Origin: Helichrysum umbraculigerum
Lineage: Eukaryota; Streptophyta; Magnoliopsida; Asterales; Asteraceae
Reading direction: 5' to 3'
Assembly: GCA_949592205.1 (NCBI GenBank)
Contig: CATIUR010000006.1
Location: 68,072,001-68,136,000, forward strand
DNA length: 64,000 nucleotides
Position 1 is the first letter of the stretch. Every line of letters starts with the position of its first letter. Positions 46,646 through 58,935 of the stretch are shown one piece after another. The notes under the pieces are model-generated. The model worked only from the letters and a program-made list of their open reading frames with translations. It was not told the DNA's origin and made no database searches. Position numbers and translations under genes: made by a program.

Positions 46646-46905
46646 CTCCCTAGTCCCTCCGTTTCATTTCTATTGTCCATTATTTTCATTTTGGGGTGTA
46701 CCAAATTAATTGTCCACTTCCATAAATAGAAAGTTTAAGAAAATAAAGTTCTTTTTTACCCCTAGTGTATATATATAAGACAAAAAAATAGGTAAAAAGT
46801 AGAGGGTAAAACTGTCATTTTATCAAAAAGTAAGAGAGAGATAGTTATATTTTCTTAAACTGCGTGTCTTTTTGTCTGGTGACAATAAAATTGGGACGGA
46901 GGGAG
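46646..46905. mobile_element. Stowaway-like MITE, 260 bp
   Basis: The ends are CTCCCTAGTCCCTCCGTTTC and, in reverse complement, CTCCCTCCGTCCC, flanked by TA (46644-46645 and 46906-46907), the Stowaway/Mariner target. The left end has a small extra CTCCCTAGT segment before the usual TCCCTCCGTT. Confidence 0.85.
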
Positions 46906-47127
46906 TACTACGTACTAATGAAAATATTGAGATAGAGTACAAATTGACAATTATTTTGATTAAATATTTATTTCTAAGTACATTTGATTTGAATTTGTAT
47001 CAAGGTACTGAAGGTAGTAAACGGGGAGTCGATGGATGGATATGAATCGAATAAAGATTCAATCGGTTAATGATACAACTTAAATGAATCATGATCGGAT
47101 TTATAATCTAACGAAACGAATTGTGAC

Positions 47128-47754
47128 CAAGGGCGGTACTACGGTGGGGGCAGGATGGGCATCCGCCTCCACGAAGTTTTTACGAGTCGAGAAAAATTTC
47201 GTAGATTTCGGTACAAATTGCATATTGCCCCCATAACTAATAAAGATAATACAGTTTTAATAGTCATTATTAGCGTGTTTAGTTTGGTGGTTAGATAGTG
47301 GACTTGGTATTTAAGATGTCTAAAGTTCAATCCTTCTTTACTACATTAACTTTATTTTCTCCCCCTTTATGTTTAATCATTCTTTTTTTTTTCATTGCAT
47401 ATAATCAATGTAATACTATTTTAAATCAACATAATTGTTAAATTATAAATCTTAATGATTACAATTTTTTCCTTTTCTTCATAATCTACATCTAATAATG
47501 TCTTACACTTTTGCTATATAAACATGTTAATAATAAGCATATTCGATTTAGAATTTATGCTAATTATATGAGTATATGTTATATGTTGTCCATGTAATTA
47601 AAAATTTATATTTGATGTTGAACCAAATTCACTTTGGTTCAACTAAAATAGTTTTGGTTAAAGCAAAAAAATCGAGTTGATGACCCAGATGGCCAGATCC
47701 AACATACACTATTAAATTTTGCCCTATTCAAATTTTTTTATGGTACCGCCCCTG
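47128..47754. mobile_element. hAT MITE with CAGGGGCGG-type termini, 627 bp
   Basis: Left CAAGGGCGGTACTACGG; right in reverse complement CAGGGGCGGTACCATAAAA. The 8-bp TSDs ATTGTGAC and ATCGTGAC match at seven of eight positions. The terminal motif resembles the transposon at 6046-9124. A tRNA-like stretch (TGGTTAGATAGTGG, AGTTCAATCC) around 47289-47330 may be a decayed SINE. Confidence 0.78.
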
Positions 47755-47876
47755 ATCGTGACCCGATTCATATCCAACTAATTTAAATGGTTGGATAATC
47801 AATTCGGATTTTAATATCTTAGACCACTCTTAGTAGAAGCGAAGAACTGAATTGTCAAATATGCGTTACGTAAGCT

Positions 47877-48041
47877 GTAACACCCACCTTAGAGACCTAG
47901 TGGTAATCTTGTAATTTCATGACTTTAAATTATTTATTTAATGGGTTAGGAAATTTGTTGTTTATTATATTATGTTCAATTGTGAATATTAGGTAAACAG
48001 TCAGATAACTTATTGTGACTAGTATTATTGTGAATATTAGG
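47877..48041 (+). repeat. LTR start fragment plus filler DNA, joined to element C internal sequence
   Basis: It begins TGTAACACCCACC and resembles the first 140 bp of the element C LTR, but only loosely (roughly two thirds by eye). It cannot simply be the same LTR, because the adjoining pol is nearly identical between the two C copies. It ends in a copied segment (see findings) and joins pol at about 48042. Confidence 0.6.
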
Positions 48042-50517
48042 TAAAATCCGCCATCTGCTACTGGTCGTGCATTTCAGATGACCGTGGATGAGGCTGTTGT
48101 CACTGATGACGTTATCACTGGTACTTTTCTTGTTAATTCTGTACCAGCACATGTACTTTTTGATTCAGGAGCAAACTGTTCATTTATATCTGTGAATTTT
48201 TGTGAAAAGTTAAAGTTGACTCCGTCGTTGATTGTGAATCCTATTGAAGTAGAAGTGGCCAGTGGCAAAATGGTTCCTGTTACCACCTCGGTAGCTGGGG
48301 CTAATATTACAATAGAGGGTTATGATTTTCCTGTTTCATTTCTTCTGTTGCCTATTCCAAGTTTTGATGTGGTGTTAGGTATGAATTGGCTGAGTCAAAA
48401 CAAAGCCAATATCGAGTGTCATAAAAAGTTGATTAAAATCCCAATTTCCGAAGAGTCATACGTAGTGGCTCGAGGAGAAAGGGAAAAAGGCAGTATTCCA
48501 TTGATTTCTGTGATGAAAGCTAGAAAATCTCTAGTTAAAGGGTGTGAATTTTATCTGGCCTATGTAGTGAATATAAAGTTAGAAAAGAAGTCTGTGTCTG
48601 ATGTCCGGGTGGTTTCTGAATACCCGGAGGTTTTCCCTAATGAGTTGCCCGGTTTGCCGCCTGTTAGGGAAGTTGAGTATCAGATTGATTTGATTCCTGG
48701 TTCTTCCCCTGTAGCTAAGTCTCCTTATAGATTAGCACCTTCTGAAATCCGGGAAATGATGACTCAGATTCAGGAACTGTTAGATAAGGGTTTTGTACGA
48801 CCTAGTCATTCTCCCTGGGGCGCTCCTGTTTTATTTGTGAAAAAGAAAGACGGCACTCTTCGTATGTGTATTGATTATAGGGAGCTGAATAAAAGGACTG
48901 TGAAGAATAAGTATCCTTTACCCAGAATTGACGAGTTATTTGATCAGTTGCAGGGATCCTCGTATTTTTCTAAAATTGATTTGAGATCAGGTTATCATCA
49001 GGTGCGGGTTCGTGAAGAAGATATTTCTAAGACTGCTTTTCGCACCAGGTACGGCCATTATGAGTTTTTAGTTATGCCGTTTGGGTTGACTAATGCCCCT
49101 GCGGTGTTCATGGATCTAATGAATCGGGTTTGTCGACCGTTCCTTGATAAGTTTGTGATTGTATTTATTGATGATATTCTGATTTATTCAAAGTCTGAGT
49201 CTGAACATGAACAACATTTGAGATTGGTTTTGGAAACTTTAAAAAGGGAACATTTGTATGCTAAGTTTTCAAAATGTGAATTTTGGTTGCGGGAAGTACA
49301 GTTTTTGGGGCATGTTATTTGTGATAATGGGATAAAGGTTGATCCGTCTAAGGTCGAGGCTGTGATGAATTGGAATACACCTAAATCTCCTTCTGAAATT
49401 AAAAGTTTTATGGGGTTGGCGGGTTATTATAGAAAGTTCATCAAAGACTTTTCTAAGATTGCAAGCCCGTTGACCAAATTGACACGTAAGAATGTTAGAT
49501 TTCAGTGGGATGATCAGCAGGAAACAGCTTTTCAGACTCTGAGACAGTTGTTATGTCAGGCCCCAGTGTTAGCTCTGCCAGATGGTTCTGATGATTTTAC
49601 TGTTTATTGTGATGCTTCTCATGCTAGGTTGGGATGTGTTTTAATGCAAAGGGATAGGGTAATTGCTTATGCTTCTCGTCAGTTGAAAACTCATGAAAAG
49701 AATTACCCTACACACGATTTAGAGCTTGCTGCAGTAGTATTTGCATTAAAGATTTGGAGGCATTACTTATATGGCACTAAATGTGTGATTTGTACTGACC
49801 ACAAAAGTTTGCAGTATATGTTTACTCAGAAAGATTTGAATATGAGACAAAGGCGGTGGTTGGAGCTGATTAAGGATTATGATTGTGAAATCCGATATCA
49901 TCCGGGTAAAGCTAATGTGGTGGCAGATGTGTTGAGCAGAAAGATGCCTTCTGATCGGGTATGTTTTATGCGTTTAGACATTCATTCTGATTTGATTTCT
50001 CAGTTAAAAGCCGCACAGTCCGAGGCTTTATTGGATGTTAATTTGAAATCTGAAATTTTGCTGAAACGAAAGGATTTATTGGTTGATGATTCTCGAGGTT
50101 TGAAAACCTTTCAGTCTCGGGTTTGGGTTCCATTGATTGGGGGACTTCGGGATTTGATATTATATGAGGCACATAAATCTAGATTATCTGTTCATCCTGG
50201 AAGTACAAAGATGTATAATGACCTGAAACCTCTTTATTGGTGGCCTACGATGAAAACCGATGTTGCATGTGTTGTAGAAACTTGTCATATTTGTTCCCAG
50301 GTGAAAGCAGAGCATCAGAAACCGTATGGTTCATTGAGACAGCTGGATATTCCCGAGTGGAAATGGGAGCATATTACTATGGATTTTGTCACCAAACTTC
50401 CCAAAACACAGAAAGGTAACGATATGATTTGGGTGATTGTTGATAGATTGACTAAGAGTGCACACTTTCTGGCTACCAGTGAGACTGCTTCTTTGACTCG
50501 ATTGTCCCAGTTGTATA

Positions 50518-52469
50518 TATAACACCCCTCATTTGATACATCAATATATTATTAGCAACACGGAAGCGTAGGAATTTTAAACACATTTATAAGTGTGCAT
50601 TCTATTAATTTACACCAACAGTTTACAAGTTTAGGTTACATCAACATGAAACTGTTCAAAATACAACATAAGTCGGGGTATTATATAAAACCAACTGGTT
50701 TAGTACAAAAAGGATCAGAGTAGCTCGCTGTCAAACTGTCCTTGCTCCATAGCATCCCATTCCTGCTACCCATTAATCTACAAAATCTGCAGGAAGTAAA
50801 GATGAGGGATTAGCACATAGCTAAGTGAGAGAGTTCATCACCCAACATTCAACTTAGCATAACCATTAACTACAACAATCAACAACACTTAACAATGAGG
50901 ATCGGTGGTTCTGGGGATAACCATAATACCCGGGCGGCTCCCCAAGAACTCTTATCCAACCATATCCGTATGGCCATAACGGACGAGACCGATAGCTAGT
51001 GGTTATCCTACTCAAATACAGTTCAATACACACAACATATGAAGCATATCCCTGTATCATTCACACAATAACCAACTAACCCAACCAACAGTTCATCAAC
51101 TTGTCGACCTCATTGGCAACCAATATCCAAAGATCACACATAGCACATAGATATACAATCAACAATAATGATAAAACAACTCTATAATCATATCTACGTT
51201 TATCCCTTGTAATCAAATGATTACAACTAAATCAAATGGCGAGTTTTGAATCCACTCACCGATACCTCAGAAGTCGCTACACTCAGCTTCTAATCACTGA
51301 GTCTTTGGGGTATCTGAAACATCACACAACAAACAAGTTAGTAACTTGTTTCTAACTAATAATAGTTAACTTCACAATTCAAGTTACAATGAGTAACAAT
51401 AATAACTATTTGTATTATATAACTCAGGTTCACAAACTATCATAATCATCAAAATTTAACAGACAAACGCGATCCGGACTAGGCATGGTGGGATCGCGTT
51501 CTTCAGTAGAAAAAGTTTTGTAACCGAAAAACACTAGCAAACGCGATCCGGATATTTAGCCAGGATCGCGTTTCCAAGGCCAAATCTCGACTGGGACGTT
51601 TTATAACTAGGGAACGCGATCCGGACTCGAGGCTGGGATCGCGTTGAGCTGCGTTTCAGCTCAGGTACAGACCTGCAACTACATTTCAGCTCGAACTAAA
51701 CTTAACCAAATCACCAAGTTTCAGTTACAATTCGACTTAGGCACGTTTTTAACATCAAATACCATCATACTACACCTATATAACATTAACCAACAACAAT
51801 AACATTCAATTACACTAAATTCACACCAAAATCATGAAACCCCATAAATCTTCAACTAGCTTCAATCATAAATCGAAAAACATGGATTTAATCCATATTA
51901 CTAGTCGAGAATCATTACATATCATCATATATCACACTTAAGTACCATATAACTCAAACGCCCAAAGCAATTAATCAATTCCTCATCAATTTGGCATATG
52001 AACTTATGCAATATATATACTTACAAGAGATAGATGAACAAGAAGATAATAACTAGATGATGAAGATGATGATTAGATGCACCACTTCAATTCACACTTC
52101 TAATTTGATGATTCAAGCTTTTGATTTAGTTTAGGGTTTAGGTTTGTTTCTTGAAATGGAATGAGGAAGAAATTGGTAAAGTAACAATCAAATAAAGGTC
52201 GGCCTCTATTTTAACCGACTCAACATTGTGGGTATTTTATACCCGCTCTAAATCTATTGCCTGGAACCTAAAAACCAATTGCGAGAAATTTATTTTATTA
52301 TACCGTCAACTTTAATATTTTAAAACAAACAACATTTCACTATCCACAATAAGTCCTGAGACCTATTTCACCAACTTTCACAATTAAACAGTTATATCAA
52401 ATAATTTCTAAAACAATTAAATACTCAATTTAAATAGAAAAATACCAGGCCACTGGAGAGGATGTTACA
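50518..52469 (-). repeat. 3' LTR of element D
   Basis: 1952 bp, same layout as the 5' LTR. The palindromic segment is at 51466-51645 and the candidate donor GTAAGT at 52024-52019. Confidence 0.96.
51466..51645. repeat. Inverted-unit array AACGCGATCC / GGATCGCGTT, element D 3' LTR
   Basis: Three pairs of AACGCGATCC and GGATCGCGTT arms separated by about 14-18 bp. The copy in the 5' LTR is 58168-58347 with one substitution in the first arm (AATGCGATCC). Confidence 0.88.
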
Positions 52470-52481
52470 AATCTCCTCTCC

Positions 52482-55400
52482 TTAAAGAGATTTCGTCCCC
52501 GAAATCTCAACATCAACAAACAACCCAGGATATCTGGATTTCATCAATTCCTCGGCTTCCCAAGTCAAATTAGAACCTAAACTATGTCGCCACTTTACTA
52601 GTACCATAGGAATTTGTTTCTTCCTAAGTTTAGTAACCTTCCTATCTAGGATTTCTATAGGTTCTTCAACCAACTTCTGAGTTTGATCAACTTTTAAATC
52701 CTGCAAAGGAAGAATTTGCGACTGGTCTTCGATGTTACACTTTCTCAAATAACACACGTTAAATGTGTCATGTATACCAGCAAGTTCAAGTGGGAGATCT
52801 AATGAAACAGACTGCTCATTTACAACTTGGCGAATTCTGAATGGCCCAATATATCTAGGCGCCAACTTTCCACGTTTTCCAAAACGGATTACACCCTTCC
52901 ACGGAGAAACTTTGAGGTAAACTAATTCACCTTCAGCAAATACAACTGGTCGTCTTTTCGGATCTGCATACTGTTTCTGTCGGTCACGAGCAGCTTTCAA
53001 CTTTCCACGTGCAATTGCAACTTTGTCAGCTGTCATCTGTACAATGTCGGGTCCAGCAAATTGTTTCTCACCAGCTTCTAACCAACATGTCGGGGTTCTA
53101 CAACGTCGACCATACAACATTTCATACGGAGGCATACCAATACTGGAATGATACGAATTGTTATAAGTAAATTCAACAAATGGAAGATGTGAATCCCATG
53201 AACCTCCATATTCCAAAATGCAAGCACGAAGCATATCCTCTAAAGTTTGAATTGTGCGTTCTGACTGACCGTCTGTCTGAGGATGATAAGCTGTGCTAAG
53301 ATTTACACGTGTACCCAATTCTTGTTGCAAACCTTGCCAAAAACGAGAAACAAAACGAGAATCTCGGTCTGACACAATTGACAGAGGTATACCATGTCTC
53401 GTGACAATTTCATTTATGTACAACTGAGCAAGCTTAGTCAACGAGGCAGATTCGCTAGTAGCAAGAAAATGCGCGCTTTTAGTCAACCAATCAACTATGA
53501 CCCAAACCATGTCATTACCTCGATTAGTGCGAGGAAGTTTAGTCACGAAATCCATCGTTATATGTTCCCATTTCCACTCGGGAATTTCCAACTGTTTCAA
53601 TGATCCGTACGGCTTTTGATGCTCAGCTTTAACTTGGGCACAAATGTGACAAATACCAACAAATCTAGCAATGTCCGTTTTCATTGTAGGCCACCAGTAC
53701 AACGGTTTCAAATCATTATACATCCGAGTACTTCCAGGATGAATAGATAGTCTAGACTTATGTGCCTCATTCAAAATCAAATCACGAATATTACCAAATA
53801 AAGGAATCCATACTCGAGATTGATAAGTTAGTAATCCTCTCGAATCTTCCACCAATTCATATTTTCTTTTCAACATGACTTCGGATTTCAAATTAAAATC
53901 TTTCAAAGCTTCTATTTGTGCAACTTTAATCTGAGAAATCAAGTCAGAAGAAACATCCACTCTTAAGTAATAAACTCGATCAGAAGTACCTTTTCGACTT
54001 AAAGCATCAGCGACCACATTAGCTTTGCCTGGGTGGTATTTAATTTCACAGTCATAATCCTTGATTAACTCTAACCACCGCCTCTGTCGCATGTTCAACT
54101 CTTTCTGAGAAAACACATACTGCAAACTCTTATGGTCAGTACAAACAACACATCTAGTACCATATAAGTAGTGTCTCCAAAGCTTTAAGGCAAATACAAC
54201 TGCTGCAAGTTCCAAGTCATGTGTTGGATAGTTCCGTTCATGTGGTTTCAACTGTCGAGAAGCATAGGCAATAACTCTATCCCTTTGCATAAGTACACAA
54301 CCCAAACCAGAATAAGAAGCATCACAGTAAACTACAAAATCATCTGTACCATCTGGTAAGGCTAAAACAGGTGCTTGACACAACATTTGTTTTAAAGTCT
54401 GGAAAGCATGTTCCTGTTGATCAGTCCACATAAACTTTTCATCTTTTCGTGTCAATTTTGTTAACGGACCGGCAAGTTTAGAAAAGTCTTTTATGAATTT
54501 CCGGTAATAACCCGCCAAACCCAGAAAACTCTTTATTTCAGAAGTAGATTTTGGGACGTTCCAATTCATCACGGCCTCAACTTTCAATGGATCCACTTTC
54601 ACACCATCATTACAAATTACATGGCCCAAAAATTGCACTTCCCTAATCCAAAACTCACATTTAGAAAACCTGGCATAAAGCTGTTCTCGTTTCAACGTTT
54701 CTAGAATCAGTCTTAAATGCATAGCATGCTCAGCCTCAGATTTCGAATACACAAGAATATCATCTATGAAGACAATAACAAATTTATCCAAGAAAGGTCG
54801 ACAAACCCGGTTCATTAAGTCCATAAACACTGCAGGTGCATTCGTCAAACCAAAAGGCATAACCAGGAATTCATAGTGACCATACCTGGTCCGAAAAGCA
54901 GTTTTAGAAATATCTTCATCACGAACACGAACCTGATGGTAACCCGACCTTAGATCAATTTTAGAATAAACTGAAGAACCCTGCAACTGATCAAACAAGT
55001 CATCTATTCTGGGCAAAGGATATTTATTCTTTACTGTTCTTTTGTTCAGTTCTCTATAATCGATACACATACGAAAAGACCCATCTTTCTTTTTCACAAA
55101 TAACACCGGTGCACCCCACGGCGAAGAACTAGGTCTAATAAAACCTTTATCCAACAACTCCTGTATTTGATTCATCATCTCACGGATTTCAGATGGAGCT
55201 AACCTATAGGGAGCTTTGGCGATAGGCGACGAGCCAGGAACAAGATCAATACGGTATTCTACTTCCCTAACTGGTGGTAAACCAGGTAATTCATCAGGGA
55301 ACACTTCTGGATATTCACAAACTACCGGAACATCTAAAACAGTTTTCTTTTTAAGTTTGGCATCAACTACATAGGCTAGATATGATTCACAACCTTTGGA

Positions 55401-57047
55401 CAACGACTTCCTAGCCTTCATCATAGAAATCAAAGGAAAGACCAAACTATCCCGTTCTCCTCGAGCCACAACATGAGACTCTTCAGAGATTGGGATCCTA
55501 ATCAACTTCTGATGACAATCAATGCTAGCTTTATTCTGACTCAACCAATCCATACCAATTATCACATCAAAACTAGGGATTGGCATCAACAAGAAAGAAA
55601 TAAGGAAAGTCTGGTCATCAATCACAATGTTAGCTCCAGTTACCGAGGTGGTAACAGGAACCAAATTACCGCTAGCAATTTCTACTTCTACAGGCTTTGT
55701 TATTACAGTAGGCACTAATTTCAACTTGTCACAGAATTTCACAGATATGAAAGTACAATTAGCACCCGAATCAAATAACACACGCGCCGGTACAGAGTTT
55801 ATAAGAAATGTACCAGTTATAACATCTTCAGTGTGCACAGCCTCATCGACTGTCATCTGAAAAGCTCTACTGGTTGCTGGTGGAGGGTTTTTACGTTTCT
55901 GACCTGTAGATGCAGAGCTCCCAACCGAACCAGACCCTGACTTCCCTGCTTCCGGACATTGGCCCACTCGATGCCCCTCCTTCTTACAAGACCAACACAC
56001 AAAATTTGGGTACCGACAACTCTTTATCTCATGACCCAGTTCTCCACATTTCAAACATTTATTCGTTTGCACAGTACAAGGCCCATCATGCCTAGATCTA
56101 CACGAACCACACCAGTTAGAACTGCCCGACGAACCACTTTTACTAACATACTTCTTACTCTGTCGACTGCCCTGAGAACTTGATTTTCCTTTATTAGAAG
56201 AATCAGCTCTAGACTTTGCAGAATTGTCTCTAGATCGTGCTTCACGAAAACCTCTAATATCACTGTCAACCGATCGTGCAAGATTAAAAGCATGTGATAA
56301 ACTATTAGCCAATCTTACAGTAGTACGGTAATGATGAGGTAAGGTATCCACAAACTGCTCAATTCGAGTTTTATCATCAGGAACCCAATGTTGAACAAAC
56401 CGAAGCTTTTCTGTAAATTGGGATATTAGATCATCAATGGTCATATTATCTTTCAACTGAAGATTCACAAATTCTCTCCTAATCCGCGCCATGTCAAAAT
56501 CAGAGCAGTATTGATTACACACTGCTTGGTGAAAATCTTTCCATTTGATAGAATCTTTTTGTTGTTCGGTTAAATGACCTGTCACTGAATCCCACCAAAC
56601 CATTGCTTCATCCTTCATACACTGGACAGCAAACATAACCTTGGATTCTTCCTCACAACGAGTCACACTAAATTTGCGTTCCATATCTCTTAACCAATTT
56701 AAGGTTACAGTTGGATTTGTACTTCCATGAAACACCGGTGGCTTACCAGACATGAAAGTTTTAAAAGAACACACCTTACTAGTTTGAGACGATGGACTAG
56801 CACCAAAAACAGAAGTTTGTTGTTGAGCAAGTAGTCTAGCTGCATCTTCCTCAGCTTTCTTCTTAAATTCCCTAAGAATTATCAACTCATCCTCCATTTC
56901 GTGTATATACTTATCCCTATTTGCTTCTTCTCCAACCGCATGAGAAATACCTTCATGATCATGTTGCTCATTATTAGTCTCAAAAGGCGGAACTTCAATC
57001 CGGGAAGCATTATTGGGGTTGGTGGTCGGTTGCTCATTATCTGCCAT
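52482..57047 (-). CDS. Element D gag-pol polyprotein, about 1521 aa, intact
   Basis: The frame continues five codons upstream to 57062. The ATG at 57047 (MADNEQPTT) is preferred by analogy with B and C and because a TTTCAG acceptor-like site ends two bases earlier. In 1526-residue numbering: Gag about 97-270, zinc knuckles C336-C349 and C356-C369, protease FDSGA (D431), RT FIDD 765-768, integrase D1171-D1232-E1268 (positions by alignment to B), chromodomain-like end near 1470-1515. No stop or frameshift. One oddity: Trp at about 1192 in WVIVDWLTKSAHF, where A, B and C have Arg. The effect on integrase is unknown. Confidence 0.95.
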   Translation of the reverse strand: MADNEQPTTNPNNASRIEVPPFETNNEQHDHEGISHAVGEEANRDKYIHEMEDELIILREFKKKAEEDAARLLAQQQTSVFGASPSSQTSKVCSFKTFMSGKPPVFHGSTNPTVTLNWLRDMERKFSVTRCEEESKVMFAVQCMKDEAMVWWDSVTGHLTEQQKDSIKWKDFHQAVCNQYCSDFDMARIRREFVNLQLKDNMTIDDLISQFTEKLRFVQHWVPDDKTRIEQFVDTLPHHYRTTVRLANSLSHAFNLARSVDSDIRGFREARSRDNSAKSRADSSNKGKSSSQGSRQSKKYVSKSGSSGSSNWCGSCRSRHDGPCTVQTNKCLKCGELGHEIKSCRYPNFVCWSCKKEGHRVGQCPEAGKSGSGSVGSSASTGQKRKNPPPATSRAFQMTVDEAVHTEDVITGTFLINSVPARVLFDSGANCTFISVKFCDKLKLVPTVITKPVEVEIASGNLVPVTTSVTGANIVIDDQTFLISFLLMPIPSFDVIIGMDWLSQNKASIDCHQKLIRIPISEESHVVARGERDSLVFPLISMMKARKSLSKGCESYLAYVVDAKLKKKTVLDVPVVCEYPEVFPDELPGLPPVREVEYRIDLVPGSSPIAKAPYRLAPSEIREMMNQIQELLDKGFIRPSSSPWGAPVLFVKKKDGSFRMCIDYRELNKRTVKNKYPLPRIDDLFDQLQGSSVYSKIDLRSGYHQVRVRDEDISKTAFRTRYGHYEFLVMPFGLTNAPAVFMDLMNRVCRPFLDKFVIVFIDDILVYSKSEAEHAMHLRLILETLKREQLYARFSKCEFWIREVQFLGHVICNDGVKVDPLKVEAVMNWNVPKSTSEIKSFLGLAGYYRKFIKDFSKLAGPLTKLTRKDEKFMWTDQQEHAFQTLKQMLCQAPVLALPDGTDDFVVYCDASYSGLGCVLMQRDRVIAYASRQLKPHERNYPTHDLELAAVVFALKLWRHYLYGTRCVVCTDHKSLQYVFSQKELNMRQRRWLELIKDYDCEIKYHPGKANVVADALSRKGTSDRVYYLRVDVSSDLISQIKVAQIEALKDFNLKSEVMLKRKYELVEDSRGLLTYQSRVWIPLFGNIRDLILNEAHKSRLSIHPGSTRMYNDLKPLYWWPTMKTDIARFVGICHICAQVKAEHQKPYGSLKQLEIPEWKWEHITMDFVTKLPRTNRGNDMVWVIVDWLTKSAHFLATSESASLTKLAQLYINEIVTRHGIPLSIVSDRDSRFVSRFWQGLQQELGTRVNLSTAYHPQTDGQSERTIQTLEDMLRACILEYGGSWDSHLPFVEFTYNNSYHSSIGMPPYEMLYGRRCRTPTCWLEAGEKQFAGPDIVQMTADKVAIARGKLKAARDRQKQYADPKRRPVVFAEGELVYLKVSPWKGVIRFGKRGKLAPRYIGPFRIRQVVNEQSVSLDLPLELAGIHDTFNVCYLRKCNIEDQSQILPLQDLKVDQTQKLVEEPIEILDRKVTKLRKKQIPMVLVKWRHSLGSNLTWEAEELMKSRYPGLFVDVEISGTKSL

Positions 57048-57083
57048 TTCTGAAATCAACACAACACTTGAAATATATTAATC

Positions 57084-57090
57084 GTTAGTA
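57084..57090 (-). promoter_or_regulatory. TACTAAC branch-point-like motif before element D gag
   Basis: Sense TACTAAC, about 33 nt before the TTTCAG that ends at 57050, two bases from the gag ATG. Same spacing as B and C. Confidence 0.45.
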
Positions 57091-57158
57091 CCTATCTACT
57101 AACAATTATCAACAATGCTAAATCCCATAACTAGAAAAGTTTGACATACCGTGCTCCA

Positions 57159-57201
57159 GTTTTGGGATTGAACATTCTTCAATGCTCAATTAACCCAAAA
57201 C
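57159..57201 (-). other. PBS-adjacent hairpin, element D
   Basis: Sense GTTTTGGG, bulge TTA, ATTGAGCATT, loop GAAG, AATGTTCAAT, CCCAAAAC: 18 pairs with one G-U. It begins three bases after the PBS. Confidence 0.75.
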
Positions 57202-57204
57202 CAC

Positions 57205-57216
57205 GCTCTGATACCA
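57205..57216 (-). other. Primer-binding site (initiator Met-tRNA), element D
   Basis: Sense TGGTATCAGAGC, three bases (AGT) after the 5' LTR. Confidence 0.95.
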
Positions 57217-58015
57217 ACTTATAACACCCCTCATTTGATACATCAATATATTATTAGCAACACGGAAGCGTAGGAATTTTAAACACATTTATAAGTGTGC
57301 ATTCTATTAATTTACACCAACAGTTTACAAGTTTAGGTTACATCAACATGAAACTGTTCAAAATACAACATAAGTCGGGGTATTATATAAAACCAACTGG
57401 TTTAGTACAAAAAGGATCAGAGTAGCTCGCTGTCAAACTGTCCTTGCTCCATAGCATCCCATTCCTGCTACCCATTAATCTACAAAATCTGCAGGAAGTA
57501 AAGATGAGGGATTAGCACATAGCTAAGTGAGAGAGTTCATCACCCAACATTCAACTTAGCATAACCATTAACTACAACAATCAACAACACTTAACAATGA
57601 GGATCGGTGGTTCTGGGGATAACCATAATACCCGGGCGGCTCCCCAAGAACTCTTATCCAACCATATCCGTATGGCCATAACGGACGAGACCGATAGCTA
57701 GTGGTTATCCTACTCAAATACAGTTCAATACACACAACATATGAAGCATATCCCTGTATCATTCACACAATAACCAACTAACCCAACCAACAGTTCATCA
57801 ACTTGTCGACCTCATTGGCAACCAATATCCAAAGATCACACATAGCACATAGATATACAATCAACAATAATGATAAAACAACTCTATAATCATATCTACG
57901 TTTATCCCTTGTAATCAAATGATTACAACTAAAATAAATGGCGAGTTTTGAATCCACTCACCGATACCTCAGAAGTCGCTACACTCAGCTTCTAATCACT
58001 GAGTCTTTGGGGTAT

Positions 58016-58726
58016 CTGAAACATCACACAACAAACAAGTTAGTAACTTGTTTCTAACTAATAATAGTTAACTTCACAATTCAAGTTACAATGAGTAACA
58101 ATAATAACTATTTGTATTATATAACTCAGGTTCACAAACTATCATAATCATCAAAATTTAACAGACAAATGCGATCCGGACTAGGCATGGTGGGATCGCG
58201 TTCTTCAGTAGAAAAAGTTCTGTAACCGAAAAACACTAGCAAACGCGATCCGGATATTTAGCCAGGATCGCGTTTCCAAGGCCAAATCTCGACTGGGACG
58301 TTTTATAACTAGGGAACGCGATCCGGACTCGAGGCTGGGATCGCGTTGAGCTGCGTTTCAGCTCAGGTACAGACCTGCAACTACATTTCAGCTCGAACTA
58401 AACTTAACCAAATCACCAAGTTTCAGTTACAATTCGACTTAGGCACGTTTTTAACATCAAATACCATCATACTACACCTATATAACATTAACCAACAACA
58501 ATAACATTCAATTACACTAAATTCACACCAAAATCATGAAACCCCATAAATCTTCAACTAGCTTCAATCATAAATCGAAAAACATGGATTTAATCCATAT
58601 TACTAGTCGAGAATCATTACATATCATCATATATCACACTTAAGTACCATATAACTCAAACACCCAAAGCAATTAATCAATTCCTCATCAATTTGGCATA
58701 TGAACTTATGCAATATATATACTTAC
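58016..58726 (-). other. Candidate LTR-internal intron of element D
   Basis: Donor CTCTT-GTAAGTAT at 58726; TACTAAC at 58045-58039; acceptor GTTTCAG ending at 58016. 711 bp with the array inside. Confidence 0.5.
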
Positions 58727-58935
58727 AAGAGATAGATGAACAAGAAGATAATAACTAGATGATGAAGATGATGATTAGATGCACCACTTCAATTCACACT
58801 TCTAATTTGATGATTCAAGCTTTTGATTTAGTTTAGGGTTTAGGTTTGTTTCTTGAAATGGAATGAGGAAGAAATTGGTAAAGTAACAATCAAATAAAGG
58901 TCGGCCTCTATTTTAACCTACTCAACATTGTGGGT

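Noticed and set aside
47282..47340. tRNA-like stretch with TGGTTAGATAGTGG and AGTTCAATCC
   Set aside because: No cloverleaf can be drawn and no SINE TSD is visible; at best a decayed SINE inside a MITE.
50866..51060. 64-codon minus-strand frame present identically in both D LTRs (also 57568-57762)
   Set aside because: Identity only reflects LTR duplication. Composition is unlike a protein and B and C have no matching frame, so I do not call it a gene.
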